Below, one piece after another: positions 22,142-31,707 of a stretch of DNA of 64,000 nt. The first letter of the stretch is position 1; the number at the start of each line of letters is the position of its first letter. The position numbers were made by a program, and so were the translations under genes. Origin of the DNA: Xylogone sp. PMI_703 (Eukaryota > Ascomycota > Leotiomycetes); NCBI GenBank assembly GCA_021399445.1, contig JAJTUQ010000003.1, forward strand, positions 6,386,001 to 6,450,000. Direction: 5' to 3'. The notes below the pieces were generated by a model that worked only from the letters and a program-made list of their open reading frames with translations, was not told the DNA's origin and made no database searches.

Positions 22142-23335
22142 ATGACATATAACGAGCTCGCCGTGGCAAACGCGGCAACGCGACTCCAACTAATAAGCAG
22201 TCCGCCAGCAATTCCCCTCGATCGTGTCCCCGCCGAGGTCATACGAGAACTCTTCAAGCAAGCCCCCGACTTCGCCGCGATAGCCGGCCTCACGAGCACC
22301 CGCAAGACGATACCTGTCGTCGAGGGGCACGGGGCAACCAAGGTGACTTCTAGGATGGAAGCGGTGCAGATATACTTCGTCGCCAAGATTGCTTGCTGCA
22401 GGAGAGGGCAACCAACGTGGGCCTCAGCCCTCATTCCCACTCCCACCGGTACGCCGGTGAGCATCCCCCGGATGCCGAGCAATTGGGAAGAAACGCTGAT
22501 GTGGAGTCGGGCGCTCGCCGAGCCGCCACTTGATGCGATGGGCGAGGACCATTTCCGCCTCATGGGTGGCTTCCTGCACTACGGCGACGCGACCCCGGAC
22601 ACGTTCGAGAGGCTCGCGCTGGATATCTTTGAAGAGCGGCTGGCCCTTTCGCGCAAGTACGGAACTTGGTTCGCGGAGCAGGTGTCGCCGGGCTGGCGCA
22701 GTGGAGCTCCCCGGAAGCGCTATCGGGAGCGATGGAACGGCACGTACGATCGCCTCGTGTGGAGTTTTGGCATCCAAGGCCACCCGCGCGCCCACCGGAT
22801 CTGGAAGCTGATGAAGGCACGTCTTCAGGCGGCCGACCCCATCACGCACGAGTTCCTGCACGATGTCACCGACATCGAGCCTGCCCTGCGTCCGGAGACC
22901 AAAGCCATCCGGTCGTGGACCTTCCCTTACCGGGCACTCGAGTTCTCCATTTTCGAAGATCCGCGGGGCAACTTTTTTGTCTGCCACGCCAGGAGCCACG
23001 ACATCCGCGACGTGATCCGTCCACGCCTGGCCGAACTCTGGGGTGCAACGCTCAATCGATGCAAATCCCACCGCGAGCGCTTGCACTGCCTTGCTGAATT
23101 TGAGTGGCTCTGGTACTGGACGAACCCCTTTGTGCGTGGTGGTGCCACGACTGGCGGATTGCTCTCGGCTTTCCTGCAGAAATCCCTGCGTAACGAGGGG
23201 GTCAAGATGAGCGTTCCTAGTCGGTTCGCGATGCAGGACTTGTATGTTCTCAGCAGCGATTCGGGCTCCTATGTTCGTGAGCGTGTGGCCGAGTTGGCTA
23301 AAGAGCAAAGAGCAGTCTGTCGCGGCGAGTGGTGA
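22142..23335 (+). CDS. GC-rich intronless ORF of unknown family
   Basis: Uninterrupted 397-residue frame from ATG at 22142 (a TTG at 22130 is also in frame). The family is not recognised. Its GC content is about 60% by eye, well above neighbouring genes and far above the AT-rich DNA on its left, and no intron is needed although most local genes have several. The protein is soluble: no signal peptide or membrane helix, rich in Arg, Trp and Glu. A C-terminal segment with LAEFEWLWYWTNPF followed by VRGGATTGG looks like a conserved active-site-like block. It lies between an ABC transporter and a sulfotransferase-like gene with no functional link to either. Composition and structure suggest acquisition from another, possibly bacterial, genome. 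A chance open frame is unlikely at this length, although a GC-rich frame can also keep the opposite strand open (310 codons here). Confidence 0.65.
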   Translation: MTYNELAVANAATRLQLISSPPAIPLDRVPAEVIRELFKQAPDFAAIAGLTSTRKTIPVVEGHGATKVTSRMEAVQIYFVAKIACCRRGQPTWASALIPTPTGTPVSIPRMPSNWEETLMWSRALAEPPLDAMGEDHFRLMGGFLHYGDATPDTFERLALDIFEERLALSRKYGTWFAEQVSPGWRSGAPRKRYRERWNGTYDRLVWSFGIQGHPRAHRIWKLMKARLQAADPITHEFLHDVTDIEPALRPETKAIRSWTFPYRALEFSIFEDPRGNFFVCHARSHDIRDVIRPRLAELWGATLNRCKSHRERLHCLAEFEWLWYWTNPFVRGGATTGGLLSAFLQKSLRNEGVKMSVPSRFAMQDLYVLSSDSGSYVRERVAELAKEQRAVCRGEW

Positions 23336-23525
23336 TGCAAAAAAAGAACGAGGCATAAGATATTGTTATTTTTGGACATAAGCACCCCTAAATACTCAAA
23401 CTCATAAAGGCATAATTAAGACTATTATTGCGCAATGTGCTCCGCTGTGATGTGAGGGAAAAGAAATATTGCGTGTCGCAAAAGTGTCCCAAAGGCACGT
23501 AATAAGTCTGTTTTAATTCTAGGGT

Positions 23526-24350
23526 TTAATAATACCTCCAGGTCAACGTCGCTATTCCAGCAACGACAAAACCCGAGAACAGCACCATATTTCTAAACGC
23601 CTTATCTGCGTCCTTCATTAAACTCTCGATGACTTTCTGCACTACCTGATCCAGTGCGTTCCTGTTCGGGAACTCCTCATCTGGTACCTCTTTCCCCAGG
23701 AACTCACAAAGTGGGCTCCACCCATCTTGCGCCTTCCACCTCAGGACTCTATCTTTCCCCATTCCTTTTGTGGCCTCACCCAGCATTGCGTAATGATCCT
23801 GGAATGCAGCCCTCCCATTTTTTCTATAGTCATCTCTGAACAGCCCACCATATGTCATCCGTTGCTCGTTAACGTTGACCCAGAACATCTCGGGATGAAA
23901 CCACACCAGTAAAGGATGCATCCACCCAGCCTGCTTCTCAGCAGTGCTCCAGACATTTACCACACTTCGATGCCAGCTCTCCACATCCCTATAATTGATG
24001 ATGATTTTCGCCTCCGGGTAAGCGTCCATCAGCTCCTCGGCAAAAATGCAGGCTGGCATATCGGTCACGGCCTCACAATGTCCGAGGACGAGATCAAAAT
24101 CGGACCGGCTGATGCGTTGGCCAGATGTCTTCAGGGACCAGAGGTGCACCCAATTCACGCAATCGCGGGCGTTGGCAATGTGGTCGAAGCCATGATAGAC
24201 GTGCTCATACCCAAGCTTGGTGAGAGCGACCCGGAGTGAGTCGGTAGCTGTTCTTGGTAGGCCCAGGGCAAGGACTTTCATGGGTTTCGTCCTAGTGCGT
24301 TGTTGAGGCTGGAGAGGGTATATATACTGGTACAGCGTGTCGAGAGACAT
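23526..24350 (-). CDS. Sulfotransferase-like P-loop protein with C-terminal anchor
   Basis: 274 residues in one exon. The N-terminal GLPRTATDSL is the 5'-phosphosulfate-binding loop of the fungal sulfotransferase-like family (Sulfotransfer_4), often mislabelled as an NAD-dependent epimerase. Typical downstream motifs are YHGFDH, a central FDLVLGHCEAVTD, AKIIINYRDVESW (the PAPS 3'-phosphate region) and VLRWKAQDGWSPLCEFLG. The last 20 residues form a hydrophobic helix followed by RYY, a likely tail anchor. Initiation could also be at the second Met (24281), just before the P-loop; a TATATATAC word lies between the two. Substrate unknown. Confidence 0.85.
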   Translation of the reverse strand: MSLDTLYQYIYPLQPQQRTRTKPMKVLALGLPRTATDSLRVALTKLGYEHVYHGFDHIANARDCVNWVHLWSLKTSGQRISRSDFDLVLGHCEAVTDMPACIFAEELMDAYPEAKIIINYRDVESWHRSVVNVWSTAEKQAGWMHPLLVWFHPEMFWVNVNEQRMTYGGLFRDDYRKNGRAAFQDHYAMLGEATKGMGKDRVLRWKAQDGWSPLCEFLGKEVPDEEFPNRNALDQVVQKVIESLMKDADKAFRNMVLFSGFVVAGIATLTWRYY

Positions 24351-26017
24351 TTCGTCAGATATAAATGCCTGGGACCAGACTGTAAAGCAAGGTAGGACAA
24401 TGCAAAAGGCCTAAGGATATGAAAAAAAGGATGTGTAAAGCTGTTTCTGCGTGGATATGTAAAAGAATATGGAATCGCGAAGTTGAGATGCTCGTTTAAT
24501 TGAGATTTCCTATACTGTATTCAATACTCGAGTACAACCGTGTTAGTAGTAACCAACTCGTCCATTATTCTCACACCTTCCCAGTCTCAGCTTTGGCGCT
24601 TGCTTTACCTACATCCGTAGCATCGCATAATGACATAAAATGGACTGTCATTCCGGAACTCTCCCGGTCATGGATGTTACAGTACCCCCCCCTCCCCCAA
24701 GGACCACTTGCTTTCGGGTCCTACTGCACGCTTATACAGCTCTGAAGCCAAAACAACTGTACTCCTCTTAACTCCGCGGCTGCATTCGTACCTGCTATGT
24801 TTGTTTGTGCATAGACGTGCATTACAGGGCTGAAAACCAGTTTTGCTCCAAACTCGTACCTTAAAAGACGTTAAAATTGAGCAATCGCTCGCGGAGTAGA
24901 ATATCCTCCGAGTAGGGTTACACCATAAACGTTCCACTTTAGTCTACTACTGTATAATAGTTGAAGGGTGTGGAGGATGTAAATCTCCATAGTACGTAGC
25001 ATATTATGCAACAAGGAGAGGAAGAACAATCCCAAGAGTGGGAGCCGCTCTTTGGCCTTCAGTGTACGTACAGCCCTTGTTATTGATATTTGTAAGAATG
25101 AGAGAGTATGTGATTACGAGGCAAAAGAGCTGTTGAAGTGAGATTATGTATCTGCAATGCACTAGCCATACCCTTCTGCAGGCGGATTCAGAGATTCCAT
25201 TGGTGGTATGAGAGTTGAGAGGCAAGGATGAAGCCAAGCGGCCTACGAAGATATCGGCGCGAAAATCGCAATCCCTTGCACCCACACTTTGAAGTATTCT
25301 GTACGATATTCGAGATATCACTCCTTTACCAGCCTTCACTGGGTGTTTGATACTTGGCTGGAGCTTAGCTTCGGTCCGAGCCGCAGGCGGACAGTGGTGG
25401 AACATGCGATGGTGGACCGCAATTTAAACCGCTTATGAGCTAATTTAGATCCCATTTGGATTCGGTTATGCTTAAAACAGGACTAACCTATCTTTCTTAG
25501 CCTTCGTTTATACCTTTTACTATAATATATATTATTCTAAATAAGGTAATATGTGTTGAATTTATGCTAAAAAGATGAAAACCTAAAATGAAGAAGAGAA
25601 CCTGTCTTTTTCTCTCCTTTTGAAAGGTGGGGAACAAATTGATCGACTTATACACTGTTACCGTATGCAAACGAACCTTGGTTAAAAGGAGTTCCAGGGT
25701 AAACTAATAGCTGGCGAATGTGTGATCAGTAAAATGAAGCATGAGGGGTTGTTTGGATTCAGCTTTTTTGCCAGTCCTTCCGCAAAAGGTGCCTCCTTTT
25801 GCAAATCCAAACGAGGCCCCAAAGTAACGTATTACCATGTAACGCGCTTATACTATTACCTAAAATGTTAAGACCTACCCTGCGGAGTAGTGATCGGACA
25901 CGCTTGCTGATTTCCCTCGGTCTAGTATGCGGAAGGAACCAAATCAATCAATGTTTTATATTAATGAACCACCTCCTCTTTGTGGCATGGATGTTGATCC
26001 TTCGCAGCTGCAATAAT
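24351..26017. other. Intergenic, no gene supported
   Basis: About 1.7 kb with only short frames (up to 133 codons, at 25004-25405, minus) that show no motif. A run of C is present near 24690. Confidence 0.4.
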
Positions 26018-26098
26018 GTCGTGCTCAAGTCATCTATTGTCGTGCTTAAGTTATCTATGTCGTGCTTAGTTTATCTATGTCGTGCTTAAGTACCTGTC
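26018..26098. repeat. Four-copy 20-bp tandem repeat
   Basis: The unit GTCGTGCTTAAGTTATCTAT occurs four times head to tail with small changes, starting at 26018, 26039, 26059 and 26079. The first copy has one extra base and the last diverges after GTCGTGCTTAAGTA. It is a minisatellite in non-coding DNA; copy number may vary between isolates. Confidence 0.85.
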
Positions 26099-26890
26099 CT
26101 CCACTTGCCGCTTTGCTTCCGTTCGCATTAGTGCTTATTCTGCATACCCACCGTACGAGCATTCCCCTCAAAAGTGCTTTCTCCGACGTTTAGTGATACG
26201 ACGGTATATACGTACAGGGGCCAGACGGGTTTTTGCCTATATATTTGCAAAAACGTATGTTTACTTGTATATTTTTTTAATCATTAAAATTTAGTTTTAA
26301 TATATATGAATATTGACCTTTTATTCAAAAACTCTTTAGCCTTTTAATATACTAAATTTTACTTTTTTTAAATTAATCATATACTAGTTTTGTAAAAAGT
26401 ATATTAGACAATAAATTTAGTAAAATCCTTTTTTCGAATTTTATGTTACGAAAACGATACTCGCATGCGGTTAGAATATGTAATAGTACAGTGAGAAGAA
26501 GAGAGTGATAACGAATCTCAACAAACGCTTATAATTTAATATATGATATATAATATAATTAAAAGTATTTATGATAACATGACTATAATTTAATAATGTA
26601 ATAAACTTAAATTATTATAATAAAATAAAATATTTTTAATTGTTTATATATTTAACACTTTCGGTAATATGTTAATAGAAAAATACATTTAAGTGAATTT
26701 ATTGAAATAATGGAAATAGGCATTTAATCAGATCACCCTGCTTTTATAAAAGAAATATATTTCGGTCGCCCCTTGTGGGGTAGTAGGGGAAATATTTGAA
26801 CTAGTAGGACCTGATTACTAGGAATTCTTGTATGTATGCTCTCTCACAGCCAGCCTAGTATTATTTATTCACCTAAGAAATTTTAACAGT
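26099..26890. repeat. AT-rich block upstream of the dioxygenase
   Basis: Positions about 26220-26720 are extremely A/T rich with no open frame of note, consistent with a RIP-degraded repeat. The promoter of the following gene must lie in the last 150 bp. Confidence 0.45.
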
Positions 26891-28536
26891 ATGGCACCCT
26901 CAGTAGAGAATGGTGATGTTGCGAATGGCGGTGTTATGAAACCCGTTGCTTCAAGTTCACACACAACCCGCAGCATTCCTAAGGTCGAGAGGAGCTTTGA
27001 CGGATTGACCAAAAGTGCCTCCTTCCCAACACCTTTGACATACTCTGGCACTCTTGATCACTACGAATCATTCGATGTCACCGCTATCATTGGCAGGGAG
27101 TATCCTAAGTTACAACTTACTGAGATTTTGAAGGATGATGCTAAACTCCGGGACCTTGCTATTATAGGTACGTTTGAATTAACTTGAATGTTTTCTTGCC
27201 AAACCTTGCTTTTCGTTATCACCTCGGCTCACTTCACGACAATGTGCACCAGGCTAATTTAAATACAGTCTCACAACGCGGTGTGGCCTTTTTCAGAAAT
27301 CAAGATATCGGCATTGAAGAACAGAAGATCCTTGGACAGAAGTTGGGAGAACTTACAGGAAAACCGGAGACTTCCAAGGTAAGCAATTCCAATAGGTCCG
27401 GGATGACAATCATTAACGAGTGATAGTTGCACAAACACACATTGATTAACAGCAAGGACGACGATGAAGTCTCGATTGTTTCTTCCGAGGTTCGTTTGGT
27501 TTTCAAAATTTACAAGGTTTATAACGGGAACTGTTTATTGACAAATTTTTGTTTTCTAGCAACAAAAGAAGTTTTATAACACGGGCCGCTTTTACGGCCC
27601 CAGGAGACTTGCTAGTGAGGGATGGCACGCGGAGTATGGCTTCCTTCAAGAGTATTGATTTAAGATGCTTACCATATGACAGCATCACTTTCGAGCACAT
27701 ACCATCAGACTATGCCATCTTAAAGATTACTCAAATGCCAGACGATGTCGGCGGCGACACACTCTGGGCATCGGGGTACGAGGCATATGACCGCTTGTCT
27801 CCTGCTTGGCAGCGATTTGCAGAAGGACTGACGGCTACGCACTATGAGGTAAAGCCGCCCATTTTGTGGAATATCGAACTTTGAAGAGTTCTAATATAAT
27901 TCGTCGCAGCCGAACTTCACTAAATTGGCAGCTAAGTTCGACATGAAACTTATTCAAGAAGAGAGAGGTGCCCCGGAGAACAGAGGTTTAGATTTCGCAG
28001 CCTCGCAGTAAGCTTGCTCCTGCCACTTACCTATACACTAAGAGGGCTTAGCTAACGCAAGAAAAACTAGTCCAGTGGTTCGCACTAATCCTGTCACGGG
28101 GTGGAAGAGCCTCTTTGCCGCGGGTCACCAGATTCACAGTGGCTGGATTGACGGCGTGACAGAGACAGAAAGCGATTTGATCAAATCTTATTGTAAGCTG
28201 CATCCTACTTCGGCTCTCTACTATTCCCTGTCACCAACGTGAGATATCTAACGTGGAATTTCTTAGTCCTGAAATTGATTTCCGAGAATCACGATCTTCA
28301 AGTCAGGTTCAAGTGGAATAAAAATGATGTTGCTATTTGGGACAAGTAAGTCCATTCATAAAACCATGAGACAAAAGTCTTACTTCGCTGATACAATCAG
28401 TCGTTCTGTATTTCATACTGGTACGAACGACTTTGGAGGAAAGCGTCAAGGCAGCAGAGTCGTGTCGCTTGGAGAGAAACCATTTTATAATCCTGCTTCG
28501 AAGTCAAGACGCGAGGCACTCTTTCAGACATTCTGA
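26891..28536 (+). CDS. TauD/TfdA-type Fe(II)/2-oxoglutarate dioxygenase
   Basis: Alpha-ketoglutarate-dependent dioxygenase related to fungal taurine/sulfonate dioxygenases. Nine exons (26891-27167, 27269-27378, 27427-27489, 27560-27633, 27683-27848, 27910-28007, 28071-28192, 28267-28345, 28401-28536) join in one frame of 374 residues. The iron triad is visible: His and Asp in GWHADITFE (formed across a 49-bp intron) and the distal His in SVFHTGTND, followed by the 2-oxoglutarate-binding Arg in GSRVVS. GGDTLWASGYEAYDRLS and PVVRTNPVTGWKSLF are family hallmarks. It probably releases sulfite from a sulfonate or hydroxylates a related acid; the substrate is not shown. No other sulfonate gene adjoins it except the sulfotransferase-like gene 2.5 kb away. 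Confidence 0.9.
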
Positions 28537-29160
28537 TTGATTGCTAGTGGAATGGGGCGGAAACGGCGTATCAAATTGAACAACCCAGTTGGCGAAGCTT
28601 GCCTGGGAAATTTTAGTCCATGCAATCTTAGCTATTTGTGAACCAAATGACTTGCTGCTCTTGTTTAATTTTTGTTAAATAACATTCAATCCCTCTTTTG
28701 TGTGAAGTGGTTTTAGTACCAGCGAGTTCCTAATATAGCATTTTCGTTCCTTGTTTCCTTCACGCTGATCATTATTTTCACTCCTTACTTTCCCTTTCTC
28801 ATCGACAATTTGAAGTCCGTGACTCCTCAGGCTGGTAGAGTTTTGAAAGGGAATGATGCCGTGGTTTTTGAGTCGTTATGCATAGTCTCTCGGGCTTGAC
28901 TGCAGATATTTGTAAATGGCTAGAAGACAGCAGCTGTTCTTTACTGGGATATGTGGCATTGATTGAATGGCTGTAAGATGCACAAAAACACCAAGATTGA
29001 AGATCTATGCCATTTTATTTCCTCCTCGGAGAATTCGAGGTCATACGACATCTATCTAGACATTCAAATGAGAAAGATGAAATCTAATTACAAATTTCAT
29101 CGATTGATTCAACATACGCACTCATTCATGTCATCACCTTACTATAGACGCGTCATTGCT
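28537..29160. other. Convergent intergenic region
   Basis: 624 bp between two converging genes; nothing coding is supported. Confidence 0.5.
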
Positions 29161-30774
29161 TTATTTAGTCCTACCGATACAAGCGAAATACTCGCGGAAA
29201 GCATTCTCTTCAACAGCCATAACCCCCTCGCTTTCAAGGTAGCAAGCCGGAGGCCAGAATGTTGGCTCAACTTGATCAAGCAATCCCGGGTAGCTCGTCA
29301 AACCCCTTGGCTCCGTCACGCCCCATGGGTTTCGGATAATGATATACTGGCGGTCTCCGTAGGCACTCCAGCCGAGAACAGAGTAGGCATGATTTGCCAC
29401 AAGATTCGAGCCACGAAACATGTTACCTGACGCATAGGTATAGGCACACATGGGACTTGTCGTCTTAAAGTTAACGGAACAGAAGCGAACGTATCTAACC
29501 AAGTCGTCGTGTTTTTCAGTGAAGAAGTACTCCGGCTCGCGCCCATCTATCTGAGCCATTGCCTTGATAGGATCACCGTGGGCGGTCTGGGTGATATCAG
29601 GGCGGTCCGAATTTGATTTCGTTATCCACATGGCGAAAGCCTTTTCATATAATGCAGGCCAGTAATCGGTTCCACCGGAGGCGCGGCAGTATACTGGCTC
29701 ATTACTCGTTTTGTTAATCGGGACCTTGTAATCAACCTCTACCGTACGAGTCTCAGCATTATTGCGACCACCTTTATCATAGAACTTGATGTTATGGAGA
29801 AGGGGATTGCGGGTGTCTCCGCTGTCGCGATTATTAGGGTCCTTCAGTGCGTCTCCACGAAAAAGCGCGTGAATAGCCCCGGGATCGGACCAGAAGACGG
29901 AAAACATCGCCGCGATCAACCAGGAGTTGCCCGTCGCTCCTTGAACAGGATTGTCAAAATGCCAGCCATTTTTGCGGTCCGTAAACATGTTCATGTTGTT
30001 GGCATCCTGGAATCCTAGGCGGAACCGGTTGCTGAAGTCTGACAGAAGTCTTTGAGTGGAATAATCTTGAAAGACCGTTTCAATACTACGCCAAGCACAG
30101 TTGGGTGGTACTCCCCAACTTCTTTCATCTTCCACACGGAAGGGGCTTGCAATCTCGTTAAGTGTTCTGGTAATATTGCGGTTGGAAACAGTTCGCGTGA
30201 TAGAACGAACATCGAGTACGACATGAAGCTTGCCATTCTGCAGACGAGCCATCTGTACCTTGGTTTGATTGAGGTCTTTCAGGCCAATCTGCTCAAGGTC
30301 TCCTAGTTTCTGTACTACGGAGAGATCAGTGGTCTGAAAATCTTGCCCCCGAAGGATCTTGACGTCTTCGCGATTTAGCTCCTCAGCTCGGCGCTCTTTC
30401 TCGTTGAGCTCGAGCCCGACATAGAGTACAGAACTGTGCTTCATGTCGAAAAGCTCATGGTAGTCGGTCTGCAGAACATCGGAGATTATACGTGCAACGT
30501 TCATGGAGCTACGATCCAACTTGTGACCAAGCACTGCCTCAACCAAAGCATAAGGGTTGATGGCACCGACGTTAACCTCAGAATCCTTGGGTGGGTGATC
30601 TGACTGGGGCTCCTTGCCGGTGGCAGACTTGAAATCCGGAGCTTCGAAGAGAGTATACCGGCCGAGGTTGCCCCGTGGAGAAGATGAAATTTCTTGGTTA
30701 AACATTTTGAAAATGAATGAAGCCTTCGAGATGTCAGGCCCTTCAGAGTTTCGAGCTGTAAGCACTGGTGGCAA
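29161..30774 (-). CDS. Calpain-family (C2) protein with Cys-to-Ser active site
   Basis: 537-residue intronless frame with a calpain-type papain fold in its C-terminal half. The motif that normally reads QGxxGxCW is QGATGNSWLIAA, with Ser at residue 284 (codon TCC, 29923-29925) where the nucleophilic Cys is expected. The other two catalytic positions are kept: His462 in NHAYSVLGW and Asn482 in IIIRNPWG. The N-terminal 200 residues carry no recognised domain. There is no signal peptide, so a cytosolic or nuclear location is likely. Either it is a pseudoprotease or it works as a Ser variant. The frame is clean over 1.6 kb, so this is not simple decay. Confidence 0.85.
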   Translation of the reverse strand: MPPVLTARNSEGPDISKASFIFKMFNQEISSSPRGNLGRYTLFEAPDFKSATGKEPQSDHPPKDSEVNVGAINPYALVEAVLGHKLDRSSMNVARIISDVLQTDYHELFDMKHSSVLYVGLELNEKERRAEELNREDVKILRGQDFQTTDLSVVQKLGDLEQIGLKDLNQTKVQMARLQNGKLHVVLDVRSITRTVSNRNITRTLNEIASPFRVEDERSWGVPPNCAWRSIETVFQDYSTQRLLSDFSNRFRLGFQDANNMNMFTDRKNGWHFDNPVQGATGNSWLIAAMFSVFWSDPGAIHALFRGDALKDPNNRDSGDTRNPLLHNIKFYDKGGRNNAETRTVEVDYKVPINKTSNEPVYCRASGGTDYWPALYEKAFAMWITKSNSDRPDITQTAHGDPIKAMAQIDGREPEYFFTEKHDDLVRYVRFCSVNFKTTSPMCAYTYASGNMFRGSNLVANHAYSVLGWSAYGDRQYIIIRNPWGVTEPRGLTSYPGLLDQVEPTFWPPACYLESEGVMAVEENAFREYFACIGRTK

Positions 30775-31707
30775 GTGTGGAAGGTTCCTTTGAAATTGAG
30801 ATTACTGCTAGGTGATTACATCTTTTTAGGTATTGGCACACATTCCCTAGATGAGTATTACCTCGATAAGAAGAAGAGAATCATAGGCTTACAATAACAT
30901 AATTATATGTTTCTCAGTACGGACTTTGTGAGACTTAATAGCTTTCATCACCAGGGAATGAATTCCTCGTGGGGTCTTTGACTTGTAATCAGGTAATTAA
31001 TCTATCATAACTAGCTTATGATACAGGGGGGGTTTTTTACCTGCTAAAAAAAGTTTCGTATTTTAGTATCCGCGCATACGTGTATCGTTAAGCCTCCCTG
31101 TACATAGTTTAAATCGTATCAGAGGGCAAAAATAAAAGAAACGCTAAAATGGTAATAATTTAATCAACCGAAAATAACATAAAAATTGTTATAAAGCGGC
31201 GCTGCTCATGCTGCTCTTCTTATTAGCTAAGTAGCTACCCGGCGGAGCCATTCCCCATAGTTTCCGTTTATTAGTGCACTTGTTGATGCATACGGTATGC
31301 AAATGAGGGATGATCTGGATTGGCCGATCTGACGAGTAGGAGCTGTAATCCTCCGGCTTTTTTGTTTCTTGTACCTAAATGATGACCATTTATAAATCGG
31401 TAATCAAAATATATAGCGGTGCGAGATTTTACATACCTGAGTATCGTTTACCAAGTGAGAGAGCGTGATCTATTGAGATGCTTAACATTTCACGTGCCCG
31501 GTTTTGGCTGGTCACTGGTGGTGGGCTTGTTACCGGGTTTTAGGCTTATCAAAGCTCCTCTCCTTCACTACTTATCAATTCACGTTTCAAACTGCTGTTC
31601 AAGTTTTTACTATATGCGTTACTGGGTTATCAGTATTTGGGACCCGTTTCCAGCCTGGATTTCATCACAATTACGTTATATACCACTCCGGAAAGGCAAT
31701 AGCAGCT
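30775..31707. other. Divergent intergenic region
   Basis: About 930 bp between the calpain-like gene (-) and the nucleoside hydrolase (+), holding both promoters. Positions about 31060-31200 are AT-rich. An in-frame extension of the hydrolase upstream to 31504 starts at TTG and is not used. Confidence 0.45.

Noticed and set aside
22424..23356. 310-codon frame antisense to the GC-rich ORF
   Set aside because: Shadow frame from high GC at codon ends; the sense frame is longer, starts at ATG and has a more protein-like composition.
25004..25405. 133-codon minus-strand frame
   Set aside because: No family resemblance and no supporting exon; isolated in a gene-poor stretch.
26018..26098. CRISPR-like array
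   Set aside because: Units are directly adjacent with no spacers and the genome is fungal; it is a minisatellite.
31504..31707. N-terminal extension of the nucleoside hydrolase
   Set aside because: Begins at TTG; the DTDPGVDD motif is at its normal distance from the ATG at 31708.
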